A DNA stretch of 62,350 bases from JAAYZQ01 sp034428935. GTDB lineage: Bacteria; Chloroflexota; Anaerolineae; JAAYZQ01. Each line of letters opens with the position of its first letter. The first letter of the stretch is position 1. This document shows positions 25,161 through 32,890 of the stretch, in pieces. The notes under the pieces are model-generated. The model had not been told where the DNA came from. It saw only the letters and a list, made by a program, of their open reading frames with translations, and ran no database searches. The position numbers and the translations under genes are program-made. The DNA is taken from contig DAOUHB010000067.1 of NCBI GenBank assembly GCA_034428935.1, positions 1-62,350 on the forward strand. The letters run 5' to 3'.

Positions 25161-25772
25161 GTGATCGCCAACAGCGAGGAGACGAGCTACCAGCTTTCGG
25201 CGGAAGATCAGGTGCAGATGCTGCGCCGCTTGATGCTCTATTGGGACGGCCAGTGGTTCCTGAAGGCGGTGGACGCCTTTGGCTTGGACGCGGCCGTGTC
25301 CCTCAACGCCCGGGTGCGTGCTTCCTTCGGGCGCATCGAGATGCGCCTGCTGCTCAAAGCCCTGGGCAAGGAGCAGGCCGATGACCTGCCCGATGCCATG
25401 CACATGGTCGATCTGTACACCCGGGTCTTCATGGGCAAGTCCATCCGGGCAGAGTTCGTGGCGGTGGGCGAGGACCGGTCACAGGTGATCGTGCGGCGTT
25501 GCCCGGCCTACGAAGGTGCCAAGCTGGCCGCCCTGCCGCGGCAGGATCAAAGCTGCGTGGCGTGTGAGGGTCTGTGGAGTGCCTGGCTGGAGACCCTGTT
25601 GCCCGGGGCACACCTCACCGTTCATTATCCGCTGCGCCAGGGAAAGGGAGACAAGGTGTGCAGCTTTCTCATTACCATGACCGCCGGCCCTCGGGAGGCC
25701 TCGCCCGAGCAGGATGCGCCAGCAGGAGACGCGGACGAGGCTGAGCCTGGCGCTCAGGCCGGCCCGGATTGA
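25161..25772 (+). CDS. DUF6125 / ATC-hydrolase-like protein
   Basis: A 203-aa soluble protein starting with GTG. The N-terminal half is helical (EDQVQMLRRLMLYWDGQWFL). The C-terminal half carries paired cysteines in VRRCPAYEGAK and CVACEGLWSAW, a pattern of the DUF6125 and L-2-amino-thiazoline-4-carboxylate hydrolase-like group. The last 30 residues are an acidic, Ala- and Pro-rich tail. It lies 54 nt after the aminotransferase and 34 nt before an Fe-S protein, so they are probably an operon. The family name is given with moderate confidence and the reaction is unknown. Confidence 0.65.
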   Translation: MIANSEETSYQLSAEDQVQMLRRLMLYWDGQWFLKAVDAFGLDAAVSLNARVRASFGRIEMRLLLKALGKEQADDLPDAMHMVDLYTRVFMGKSIRAEFVAVGEDRSQVIVRRCPAYEGAKLAALPRQDQSCVACEGLWSAWLETLLPGAHLTVHYPLRQGKGDKVCSFLITMTAGPREASPEQDAPAGDADEAEPGAQAGPD

Positions 25773-25806
25773 ATCGACTCGACCAGCACCGTGAGGAGGA
25801 TGATCG

Positions 25807-26340
25807 ATGTTCATCGCCAAGGATTATGACCTGCACCTTGAGGCCCCCGGCTGCGAGCCGGGTGCCGAGTACTGGAACGCCACCGCCCACTTTCGGGAGG
25901 ATCTGAGCCCGGTGTTCCCCTATCTCAACGCCCTGTGGAAAGACGCCATCTATAACGCCGCGGCGCAGCAGATCACGTGGCGGTTCGGAGGCCGGGCCGT
26001 GGCCCTCAAGGACACCGAGATCACCATCAGCAACTTGCCCGACCGGGACACGGCCACCATCGAGCTGGAAAAGATCATTTCCGAGATCAATCGCATCTGG
26101 ATGGATCGCGAGAACCTGGAGCCGCTTTATACCCCTCGCAAGCGCCTGGTAGCCATGGAGATCTACCAACTGCTGCCCGGAACCAACTGCAAGGCTTGCG
26201 GCCAGGCCTCCTGCTTTGGCTTTGCCGGGAAGCTCACCGTGGGTGAAGTGGACATCCGCGACTGCACCCCCCTCTTTGCCTCCGAAGAGTACGCCGCCAA
26301 GCGCGAGGCCCTGCTCTCCATGCTCGAGCAGGCAGGGTAG
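25807..26340 (+). CDS. Fe-S protein with RnfB/CdhD-type 4Fe-4S motif
   Basis: A 177-aa protein. The C-terminal part carries the four cysteines of the Fe-S domain shared by RnfB, CdhD/AcsC and related proteins: NCKACGQASCFGFA then DIRDC (C-x2-C-x4-C-x16-C, about residues 127-152). The N-terminal 110 residues have no motif I recognise but contain a conserved-looking ITWRFGGRAVALKDTEI. It is cytoplasmic. An AGGAGG precedes the ATG. As the third gene of the unit it may pass electrons to the DUF6125-like partner. Confidence 0.8.
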   Translation: MFIAKDYDLHLEAPGCEPGAEYWNATAHFREDLSPVFPYLNALWKDAIYNAAAQQITWRFGGRAVALKDTEITISNLPDRDTATIELEKIISEINRIWMDRENLEPLYTPRKRLVAMEIYQLLPGTNCKACGQASCFGFAGKLTVGEVDIRDCTPLFASEEYAAKREALLSMLEQAG

Positions 26341-26365
26341 CCTCAGGCGCGATCCGGTCCGTTGG

Positions 26366-26436
26366 GTCCTCCCCTCGCAGGGGAGGGGAGTGCCCCCCTT
26401 CCCGTGTCGGGAAGGGGGGTGGGGGGTTAGGTTCCC
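26366..26436 (+). repeat. GC-rich palindromic repeat, copy 2
   Basis: Two hairpins in tandem: CCTCCCCT-CGC-AGGGGAGG (26368-26386) and CCCCCCTTCCC-GTGTC-GGGAAGGGGGG (26393-26419), then the tail GGGGGGTTAGGTTCCCC. It fills the gap between convergent genes and overlaps the last codons and stop of the 70-aa gene. It may act as a two-way terminator. Confidence 0.65.
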
Positions 26437-26639
26437 CTGCGTACGGAGAGGAGCACAATGCCTCGCCCGTGCAGGTGGCGGAGCAACCCGATGAGCGCCG
26501 ACTGATCCGCCTGGATGGAAAACAACCTCGAAGCTGGTCCCTCCCGTACGAGGGTCATGTGCAGCGGGCTCAGGGTGTTGAGCTCCTGTTCGGTCACTTG
26601 GTCCCTCACTTCGATCTGGTACATGCAGAGATCGTCCAT
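26427..26639 (-). CDS. Small soluble protein, 70 aa, unknown
   Basis: The start MDDLCMYQIE is set by GAGAGG 5 nt upstream. The product looks like one alpha/beta unit: MYQIEVRDQVTEQELNTL, then SIQADQSALIGLLRHLHGRG and the strand IVLLSVRR. I do not recognise the family; the shape recalls ACT-like or other small sensor folds, but this is weak. It lies 20 nt after the membrane protein gene and is probably translated from the same mRNA. Its stop codon falls inside the tail of repeat copy 2, so its last residues may have been replaced by repeat insertion. Confidence 0.6.
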   Translation of the reverse strand: MDDLCMYQIEVRDQVTEQELNTLSPLHMTLVREGPASRLFSIQADQSALIGLLRHLHGRGIVLLSVRRGT

Positions 26640-26659
26640 CCATCCTCTCCCGGTGCCGG

Positions 26660-27337
26660 CTAGCGCCTGGGGCTCGGGACGGGCAGCCAATTCGCCGCCG
26701 GGGCCGGCGCCTTGCCCTGCTGTTGGGCGTCGCGGACAAGGCCAGCACCGATTGTCAGGAACATGAGCCCGAAGGCGGAGCCAATCAACCCAAAGACCAC
26801 GAGCTCCGGGTCGGCGATGCCTACGAAATGGTCGAGCAGGATGGTGCCGGGGAACAATCCGAGCCAGGCGATGAGGCTGCCGGCGTAGAGCCAGGGCCAG
26901 GCCACGCTGAGCCCGCGGCCGACGCCCGCGGGCAGATGGGCCCGCAGCCAGGGAAAGGAAGCGTGAAGCCGGCTGGCGGTGGCGGCGACGATGAACCCGA
27001 TGAGGGGCGGTCCGAAGCCGGCGCCTGCCACGAGCATCGCCGTCGACAGCAGGGCCAGGTACAGGCCGGTGTGCCGCCCTGGAACCCGAAGCACCACCCA
27101 CAAAAAGATCAGTGAGAGCAGAATGGCCAGGATGCCCGTCACCAAGAAATTGGGGATGATCGACATCGCCGGCTCGCCGTTCAGGATCTCGAACAGCTCA
27201 GAACCGGGCCACGAAGAAAAGACCATCGTCGCCGGGGCAGTGTTGCCCTGCAGCACCGCGCCGAGGCCGTGCTCGATGCCCATGATGCCGGTGAGGGCGC
27301 CGTAGGTGGAAACCGCGGCTCGTGTTGCCTTGTTCAT
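26660..27337 (-). CDS. Membrane protein of unknown function, 225 aa
   Basis: An integral membrane protein with about six hydrophobic segments, for example FLVTGILAILLSLIFLWVVL, GLYLALLSTAMLVAGAGF and LVVFGLIGSAFGLMFLTIGA. The N-terminus (TYGALTGIMGIEHGLGAVLQ) carries a His and Glu in a membrane-like region. No transporter signature is seen. It sits between a flavodoxin gene (12-nt gap) and the 70-aa gene on the same strand, so the three may form an operon. A link to redox is only suggested by the flavodoxin. Confidence 0.7.
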   Translation of the reverse strand: MNKATRAAVSTYGALTGIMGIEHGLGAVLQGNTAPATMVFSSWPGSELFEILNGEPAMSIIPNFLVTGILAILLSLIFLWVVLRVPGRHTGLYLALLSTAMLVAGAGFGPPLIGFIVAATASRLHASFPWLRAHLPAGVGRGLSVAWPWLYAGSLIAWLGLFPGTILLDHFVGIADPELVVFGLIGSAFGLMFLTIGAGLVRDAQQQGKAPAPAANWLPVPSPRR

Positions 27338-27349
27338 CGCCCTCCCTCC

Positions 27350-27889
27350 TTACGCGGCCAGGCCCGGCCGGAGCCGGGACGCCAGCTCGCCTGCCCAGGA
27401 CTGGATGGCTGCCCAATCCCGGACGTCGCTGGCGGGCTGGCCGTGGAGCGGGCTCGCGGGCAGGGCTGCGAGGAGGCGATCGGCGAGGCGCAGTCGGGCC
27501 GGGTCATACTTCCCGCCAAACAGCTCCCGGGCCACGGGTGCCAGCGACGGATAACGGGCCAGCTCTCCGTCGAGCATCTCGCGGGCAGCGCGCCAGTCTT
27601 CGTCCGCCGTGGGGCCGCTGAGGGGGCCAAGGGCAAAGACCGCCACCGGCCGCTCGGCGAGGGCCCCGGCGTGTTGGGCCAGGAAACGCTGCGCGTCCTT
27701 CTGCAGGTGGCCGATATAAAGGGGTGCCCCCAGGACGACGGCGCTGTAGCGCGTGAGGGTCTCCACTTTTCGCATGTGCTGCACGTCCACCGCAAGCCCT
27801 CGTTCTCGCAGTGCCGCCGCGACGGCCTCGGCGACTTGCTGCGTCGAACCGTAACGGGTGGCATAGGCCACCAGGATAGAATCCGGCAT
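27350..27889 (-). CDS. Flavodoxin-domain protein (HemG-like)
   Basis: A 179-aa single-domain flavodoxin. The FMN phosphate loop is ATRYGSTQQVA (about residues 9-19), and the isoalloxazine loops are VLGAPLYIGHLQKDAQ and FALGPLSGPTADEDW. The size and the second motif match the HemG/menaquinone-dependent protoporphyrinogen oxidase-like group, but no haem gene is near. The ATG follows AGGAGG by 6 nt. It leads the unit with the membrane protein and 70-aa genes. Confidence 0.85.
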   Translation of the reverse strand: MPDSILVAYATRYGSTQQVAEAVAAALRERGLAVDVQHMRKVETLTRYSAVVLGAPLYIGHLQKDAQRFLAQHAGALAERPVAVFALGPLSGPTADEDWRAAREMLDGELARYPSLAPVARELFGGKYDPARLRLADRLLAALPASPLHGQPASDVRDWAAIQSWAGELASRLRPGLAA

Positions 27890-27986
27890 GATATCCTCCT
27901 TCTCCAACTCTTACCCCGCAGTATACGACAGTCCGGGGTGCCTGTCACTGCCCGAAGGGAGTATCTTGCGGGCGACGTGAAAGACG

Positions 27987-28014
27987 AGGGAGGTGTACGA
28001 AAGTACACCTCCCT
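27987..28014 (-). terminator. 12-bp hairpin with a tetraloop after the LuxR gene
   Basis: AGGGAGGTGTAC (27987-27998) pairs perfectly with GTACACCTCCCT (28003-28014) around GAAA (TTTC on the minus strand). It lies 50 nt after the regulator stop and before the flavodoxin gene. No T-tract follows, so it may end transcription with help, protect the mRNA end, or be a protein site. Confidence 0.5.
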
Positions 28015-28063
28015 TGGACCTTGCCAGAAGGCAGCACACGCCGCTGCCCCGTCCCTGTTGGGA

Positions 28064-30712
28064 TCAGAGGTCTGCCGGCAGGATGCCCAGTTGGCGTGCG
28101 CGGGCAACCGCCTGGGTGCGGCTGCTGACGCTCAACTTGCCAAAGATGTTGCTCGTGTGCTTTTTCACCGCGCTCACGCTGATGACCAACCCGTCCGCTA
28201 TGGCCCGGTTGGAATCGCCGGCGGCGATGAGCGCCAGTACTTCGAGCTCTCTGGGGGTGAGGGGCTCCGCCAGGCCCGCCCCCTGCCCGCCAGGAGCCGC
28301 GGCCCCCGGAGGAAAAGCGGCCAGCAGCTCGCGGGCGTATTGCCGGAGCTCCTCGGCCGCCGCCGGGCGCTGCGCTACGGCTTCCAACAGCGGGACGAGG
28401 TCCGGGCCCTGCTCCCCAAAGTACAGCACATAGCCTTCCGGCTCGGCGAGGGCCAGGGCAGCCTCGAAGGCCTCCAGGGCAGCGGATGTTACGATCCCGT
28501 TGTTCTGGCGCAGCGCCGCCAGCGCCCGGATCAGATGGACGTCCATCATGCGGCCCGCATGCCCGCCCGACTCGGCCGTGGCCTGGAGGGCCTCCGCCAC
28601 CTCGAGGGCGCGCTCGATCTCGCCACGGCCGAGGAGGGTGCGCGCCAGGATGGACTGGACGTCTTCGACGAGGAGCGCGGGGAGCCGGACCGCCGCCGGC
28701 GCGCCGCCGAGCACCCCGGCCCAGGCTAGGGCCACGTCTGCCGCCTCGTGGGCACCGGCCAGGGCCTGCCAGCCAGGCGCGGAAGCCTCCGGGTCGTCGC
28801 CACGGGCATCCTGGAGCGCGCGGGCTCCACGCAGGCGCGCGTGGACGGCGGGGGCGATGGTAACGTTGACCAGCCCTACCTGGCCGCAGAGGGCCATAGC
28901 CTGTTCCAGGCAGCTCTCTGCCGCTTGCAGGTCGTTCCGCTCCAGGTAGATGCCCGCCATGCCTGAGGTGCCCTGACACGCCAGCGATGTGCCATCTTCC
29001 CCGGCTGGTTGCCCCAGGTCAATCATTGACTGGTAGTAGCGGGCGGCCTGCCACAGCCGGCCGTAGTTGGCCTGCCCCATAGCCTGAACTATAGTCACGT
29101 GGGCGACAAGGGCATGATTGCCGGCGGACAGGGCCAGTTCCAGGCAGGCGTCATAGTGCCGCCTGGCCCTTTCGCCGTCGCCCTCCAGCAGGCATGCGAC
29201 AGCGAGGGCCGAATGGGCACGGGTGCGTGTCGCCACGTCTCCCTCGCCGGCGGCAGCCAGCTCGCCTTCGGCCCAACGGATTGTTCGCCCGGTGTTGCCC
29301 GTCAGGGCGACGAAATGGCACAGGGCGACCATCAGCTCCACTCGGAGCCGCTCGTCATCCGGCGACGGCCGCGGGCCACCGACGGATGCGTGATCCTGGG
29401 CGTAGGGTTCCCTGCCTTCCACCAGGTCGAGCCAAGCGCGGTGGATGCTCAACAGGGGATGGGTGCAGAAGGCGGACACGGGCAGGGCGCGCAGCCAGGC
29501 CCCAAAGGCCTGCACCCGGCCCGCCTCCATCGTGCTGCGCGCCATCTGCTCCACGCAGGCACTCGCCCGCTCATAGTCCTTGCCCTCCAGTGCGTGCTGG
29601 ACGGCATCCTCGAGGAAGCCATTCTGCGCCAGCCAGTCGCTGGTCAGGCAGTGCAGGCGCCGGATCTCGTCCTCGCTCACGGTCTGGCGCAACCGGTTGG
29701 CCAGCAGGTCGGCGAACAGGTGATGATAGCGATACCATTGCCCCTCGTCGTCCAGGGGGATCAAGAACAGGTTGGCCCTCAACAATCGCTCCAGAACGAG
29801 CCGGCCGTCGCCCCGCCCGGTGACCGCATCACACAGATCGCCTCGCAGCCGGTCCAGGATCGACGTCTGCAGCAGAAAGCCGAGGATCTCTTCCGGCTGC
29901 CGGCCCAGGACTTCTTCGCTCAGGTAACTGAGGATAAAGCGATTGCTGCCGCTGAGGGCGGCGATAAAGGCGGAAGGGTCGGCGTGGTGGCGCACCGAGA
30001 GCCCGACGAGCTGCAGCCCCGCGATCCAGCCCTCGGTCCGCTCGGCCAGCAGCGAGACGTCGGTCGGCGAGAGGCCGAGGCCCATCACCTCATTCAGAAA
30101 GCGGCCGGCATCGGGGGTTGTGAAGCGCAGGTCGGCTGCCCGGATCTCGGTCAACTGGTTGTTGGCCCGCATCCGGGCCAATGGCAGAGATGGATCTTCG
30201 CGGGTGAGGAGCATCAGGTGCAACGCCGGAGGTGGGTTGGCCACCAGCTTTTCCAGGGCCTCGAGGATAGCAGGCGCCTGCACATGGTGAAAATCATCCA
30301 GGACCAGCAAGCAGTGGCCGTCCCACGCCTGGAGATCGTCGGCCAGGATGGCAGTGACAACCTCGCCGGGGGGCGGCGGCCCCGACTGGAGGACGGCCTG
30401 GACATCGCGGCCCAGGCGGTGGTCCACCTGTTGCAGGGCGGCGACGAGATAGGCGAAAAAGCGCCGGGGGTCGTCGTCCGACGGATCGAGGGACAGCCAG
30501 GCCACTGACCAACCCTCCAGGGAGCCGGCCCAGTCGGCGGCACAGGTCGTCTTGCCGAACCCGGCCGGTGCCGAGACGAGGGTGATGTGCCTACCGGAGG
30601 CCAGGCCCTCGTTCAGGCGGCGGGCCAGGCGCGGGCGAGCGACCCGGTTGGGCGGGAGCGTGGGCGGCCGCAGCTTGGTCGCCAACAGCCTGGACATTGC
30701 TCCTTCGCTCAT
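28064..30712 (-). CDS. MalT-type LuxR-family regulator (STAND ATPase)
   Basis: An 882-aa regulator. The N-terminal NTPase has a P-loop in APAGFGKTT (about 48-56) and a Walker B-like LLVLDDFHHV. A long helical, TPR-like sensor region fills the middle. The C-terminal LuxR helix-turn-helix is at about 815-880 (LTPRELEVLALIAAGDSNRA, then SVSAVKKHTSNIFGKL). Proteins of this layout bind an inducer in the TPR region and oligomerise with ATP to activate transcription. The start MSEGAMSRLL has AAGGA 8 nt upstream; the frame could extend 21 codons. The target genes are not evident. It has its own promoter. Confidence 0.92.
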   Translation of the reverse strand: MSEGAMSRLLATKLRPPTLPPNRVARPRLARRLNEGLASGRHITLVSAPAGFGKTTCAADWAGSLEGWSVAWLSLDPSDDDPRRFFAYLVAALQQVDHRLGRDVQAVLQSGPPPPGEVVTAILADDLQAWDGHCLLVLDDFHHVQAPAILEALEKLVANPPPALHLMLLTREDPSLPLARMRANNQLTEIRAADLRFTTPDAGRFLNEVMGLGLSPTDVSLLAERTEGWIAGLQLVGLSVRHHADPSAFIAALSGSNRFILSYLSEEVLGRQPEEILGFLLQTSILDRLRGDLCDAVTGRGDGRLVLERLLRANLFLIPLDDEGQWYRYHHLFADLLANRLRQTVSEDEIRRLHCLTSDWLAQNGFLEDAVQHALEGKDYERASACVEQMARSTMEAGRVQAFGAWLRALPVSAFCTHPLLSIHRAWLDLVEGREPYAQDHASVGGPRPSPDDERLRVELMVALCHFVALTGNTGRTIRWAEGELAAAGEGDVATRTRAHSALAVACLLEGDGERARRHYDACLELALSAGNHALVAHVTIVQAMGQANYGRLWQAARYYQSMIDLGQPAGEDGTSLACQGTSGMAGIYLERNDLQAAESCLEQAMALCGQVGLVNVTIAPAVHARLRGARALQDARGDDPEASAPGWQALAGAHEAADVALAWAGVLGGAPAAVRLPALLVEDVQSILARTLLGRGEIERALEVAEALQATAESGGHAGRMMDVHLIRALAALRQNNGIVTSAALEAFEAALALAEPEGYVLYFGEQGPDLVPLLEAVAQRPAAAEELRQYARELLAAFPPGAAAPGGQGAGLAEPLTPRELEVLALIAAGDSNRAIADGLVISVSAVKKHTSNIFGKLSVSSRTQAVARARQLGILPADL

Positions 30713-30786
30713 ATCGCCGTCCTTCGTCTGCCGCCCCTGGCCTGTGGTGCGTTGCTCGAACTCGTTGCCAATCACCGCCAGCCCCT

Positions 30787-30815
30787 ATTGTAGCATCACT
30801 TCCGCGTCCGGGCAA
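30787..30815 (-). promoter_or_regulatory. Promoter of the LuxR/MalT-type gene
   Basis: On the minus strand TTGCCC and TACAAT are 17 nt apart, with a leader of about 68 nt. Confidence 0.65.
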
Positions 30816-30866
30816 GCAGGTTGAATCAGGGATGGCCTGGGCCTCCTGGCCGGCAGCCTTCCGCCC

Positions 30867-31679
30867 TTACTGCCCTCGCTGCCGGATATACTCGCTCACG
30901 TCCACGTTATAGACGGCATCCTCGACCGTAAAGGTGGCCCACGGCTTGCCCTGGTCCAACCACGTGGCCGAACCCGTGGCGCTGAGCTGGGTGCTGCCTG
31001 GAAGCGTTGGCCCTTCTTCGCTCCTGGTGATCCACAAGACCTTTTTCTGATCGCCCGGATTAGGGTAGCGCATGGACTCCATCATGGTCATCAGGCCCGT
31101 GGCCGGGTCAAAGCGGACGACAAAGGTCTCTTCCTCGTCTTCGAAGGGCACGTACAGGAGCGCCGTATCCTCGTCCACGGGCTCCCAGCGGGCGCGGGGG
31201 TCGGTCAGAAACAAGGAGGGAAAGAAGGCCCCTTCAGCCCACAGCGCCAGGTTGGCACCCTGGTTGGAGTTGGGGTCGTCGTAGTAGGTGCCCACGGGCG
31301 CCTCGAAAAAGCTGGCGCCATCGACGTAACCCTCGTTTACCTTCATGAGGGGCAGGCCAAACCACGTCGCCTCGAAATAGTGGCGATAGTCGTGGCCGGC
31401 GTTGTGCACAAAGACGAAACGCGCGGGCAGGGTAATCTTGAACGGTGCCATGGTGGCCCGCCCGGTGAATACGACCGTGTCGATGACCGGCACCTCGTCG
31501 CCATAGACCGTGCGATAGAAGCGGTCCACTGGCGCGGGCAGGCCGCCGGGCACCGGAATCATGCTCAACTCGGGCGTTCGCTCGGCGTAGGGCGGGAACG
31601 GCCTGGGCCTGACCAGCAGGCCCAGCCAGCCGAGCAAAACGATCAGGACGATCACTGCCAAGACGGCGACTACTTTCAC
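30867..31679 (-). CDS. DUF6544-like membrane-anchored protein
   Basis: A 270-aa protein with one N-terminal membrane segment (KVVAVLAVIVLIVLLGWLGL) and a long extracytoplasmic part. The central text LALWAEGAFFPSLFLTDPRA, then VVRFDPATGLM and MESMRYPN, matches the DUF6544 pattern as I know it. The start is taken as the GTG at 31679 because GGAGGTG sits 7 nt before it; the ATG at 31694 lies within that site and GTG 31748 is farther upstream. The function is unknown. It is on the same strand as the macro-domain gene, 78 nt after it. Confidence 0.75.
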   Translation of the reverse strand: MKVVAVLAVIVLIVLLGWLGLLVRPRPFPPYAERTPELSMIPVPGGLPAPVDRFYRTVYGDEVPVIDTVVFTGRATMAPFKITLPARFVFVHNAGHDYRHYFEATWFGLPLMKVNEGYVDGASFFEAPVGTYYDDPNSNQGANLALWAEGAFFPSLFLTDPRARWEPVDEDTALLYVPFEDEEETFVVRFDPATGLMTMMESMRYPNPGDQKKVLWITRSEEGPTLPGSTQLSATGSATWLDQGKPWATFTVEDAVYNVDVSEYIRQRGQ

Positions 31680-31757
31680 CACATGCACCTCCATGCCTGG
31701 CCTGTTGCAACGGCCTTGGCGCAGACTTGCCGTCGGCGCGTTGGCCATGTATCGGAC

Positions 31758-32336
31758 CTACCCCTGCCCCTCTTCCACTCTCCGAAGCTCCGCCGCAAAG
31801 AGGTCCACCGTCCGGCGGTCGATGTTCGTGAAGCGGATCTGCCGCAGATGGCCTGCCGGGTGTTCCTCGATAAAGTCGAGGGCGGCCTTGACGAGGATGG
31901 CGGCGCAGCGATCCTTGGGAAAGCCGAAAATGCCGCTGCTGATGGCGGGCAAAGCAATTGAGGAGAGCTTCAGCTCCTCGGCCCTGGCCAGGCTGTTCCA
32001 CACCGCCGAGCGCAGCAGCTCGTCCTCGCCGGCCCGGCCTCCCTGCCAGACGGGGCCGACGGCGTGGATGACGACCCGGGCAGGAAGACTACCGGCCGAA
32101 GTGACGGCCACTTGCCCCGTGGGAACCGGCCCATGCTCGCGGACCCAGCGATCGCTTTCGGCCTGGATGACGCTGCCCCCTCTGCGTGCGATGGCGCCGG
32201 CCACACCGCCCCCGTGCATCAGGTGCGAGTTTGCGGCGTTGACGATGGCGTCCGTATCCTCTTCGGTCAGATCGCCCTGCCGAACTTCGATGGTTCGCAT
32301 CGCCTCCGTCTGATACGCACTCACGAGAACGCTCAT
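31758..32336 (-). CDS. Macro-domain (ADP-ribose-binding) protein
   Basis: A 192-aa stand-alone macro domain. The ADP-ribose-binding motifs are visible: DAIVNAANSHLMHGGGVAGA (about 29-48) and ALPAISSGIFGFPKDRCA (about 128-145). Such proteins remove ADP-ribose from proteins or hydrolyse O-acetyl-ADP-ribose. The start MSVLVSAYQ follows AGAGG; an internal ATG at 32300 (MRTIEVRQGD) would also give an intact domain. It has its own promoter and may head a unit with the DUF6544-like gene. Confidence 0.93.
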   Translation of the reverse strand: MSVLVSAYQTEAMRTIEVRQGDLTEEDTDAIVNAANSHLMHGGGVAGAIARRGGSVIQAESDRWVREHGPVPTGQVAVTSAGSLPARVVIHAVGPVWQGGRAGEDELLRSAVWNSLARAEELKLSSIALPAISSGIFGFPKDRCAAILVKAALDFIEEHPAGHLRQIRFTNIDRRTVDLFAAELRRVEEGQG

Positions 32337-32565
32337 GATCTACCTCTCTCCCAACTCAAAACCAAGGCCGGGCTCTGTGGGTGGGGTGCTTCGTCGCGCC
32401 GGCAGCGCCACGAACGCCTTCCGCAGGTCAGACTATAGCACATTCCTTTCCTTATGGCAAACCGCTGGGTTTTGAACAGTGCGGCCGGCGACAAGCTTTT
32501 GGGGCAGCGGCATCCGGGCCCCGCCGCGTGGCGGCGGGCAGTCCCGCGCGAGGGCTTTCAGCGAA
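32337..32565. other. Divergent control region, macro gene / liv operon
   Basis: No gene is supported here. It contains the macro-gene promoter and the region just upstream of the liv promoter. A 77-codon frame on the plus strand starting at 32454 runs through the liv promoter and leader and is not credible. Confidence 0.6.
32432..32460 (-). promoter_or_regulatory. Promoter of the macro-domain gene
   Basis: On the minus strand TTGCCA and TATAGT are separated by 17 nt, giving a leader of about 90 nt. Confidence 0.65.
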
Positions 32566-32594
32566 TTGACAACCTGGACCTTCTGAGCTATAAT
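32566..32594 (+). promoter_or_regulatory. Consensus promoter of the liv operon
   Basis: TTGACA and TATAAT are 17 nt apart, a perfect match to sigma-70 consensus. Transcription would start near 32601, leaving a 290-nt leader before the binding-protein gene. Confidence 0.85.
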
Positions 32595-32626
32595 TGCCCA
32601 CAGCTTGCAGTGGAGCAGGCGGTCCT

Positions 32627-32677
32627 ATGGGTCTATGTAATGATTTTCTATTTGTGTGGAGACGATCAGTCTTCTAA
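32627..32677 (+). CDS. Candidate 16-aa leader peptide of the liv operon
   Basis: A short ORF reading MGLCNDFLFVWRRSVF, about 26 nt after the predicted transcription start and ending 1 nt before the terminator stem. GGAG lies 11 nt before the ATG. It uses codons that are unusual next to its GC-rich neighbours, including two CTA leucine codons, TTT, AGA, CGA and TCA. That position and codon choice are what ribosome-mediated attenuation of a branched-chain amino acid operon would need. There is no long run of Leu, Ile or Val, so the call is tentative. Confidence 0.4.
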   Translation: MGLCNDFLFVWRRSVF

Positions 32678-32678
32678 G

Positions 32679-32735
32679 CCCTGGTGAGCTGAGACAGTGG
32701 CTCCTGCGCTGCGACAGCTAACCGGGGTTTTTTTT
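32679..32735 (+). terminator. Intrinsic terminator in the liv leader
   Basis: CCCTGGT (32679-32685) pairs with ACCGGGG (32721-32727, one G-U pair) and is followed at once by eight T. Shorter stems such as GAGC/GCTC and GCTG/CAGC lie inside. It lies between the promoter and the first structural gene, so readthrough must be controlled or partial. Confidence 0.75.
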
Positions 32736-32815
32736 CGCCACCGCGGCGCGAGCAGTGGGGGCGCAAAGCCAGCAAGAGTCAGAAGGGGGGTGGTGCGATC
32801 CTCATGGATAGGTGA

Positions 32816-32835
32816 TGCTGACGGCTCTGTCAGCA
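32816..32835 (+). other. Hairpin before the livK ribosome site
   Basis: TGCTGAC and GTCAGCA form a 7-bp stem with a 6-nt loop, about 45 nt before the AAGGAGG of the binding-protein gene. No T-tract follows. Confidence 0.45.
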
Positions 32836-32890
32836 AATGTCTACATCGGTCCATTGGAACAGCAGTTTTAGACCAAGGAGGAGGGTAACA

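Noticed and set aside
32736..32815. GGCGCAAAGCC resembling the core of a c-di-GMP-I riboswitch, and GGTGGTGCGAT resembling a T-box
   Set aside because: The rest of either structure (GAAA tetraloop and receptor, Stem I, specifier loop) is not visible, and one short match in a long leader can be chance. An Infernal scan with the two Rfam models would decide.
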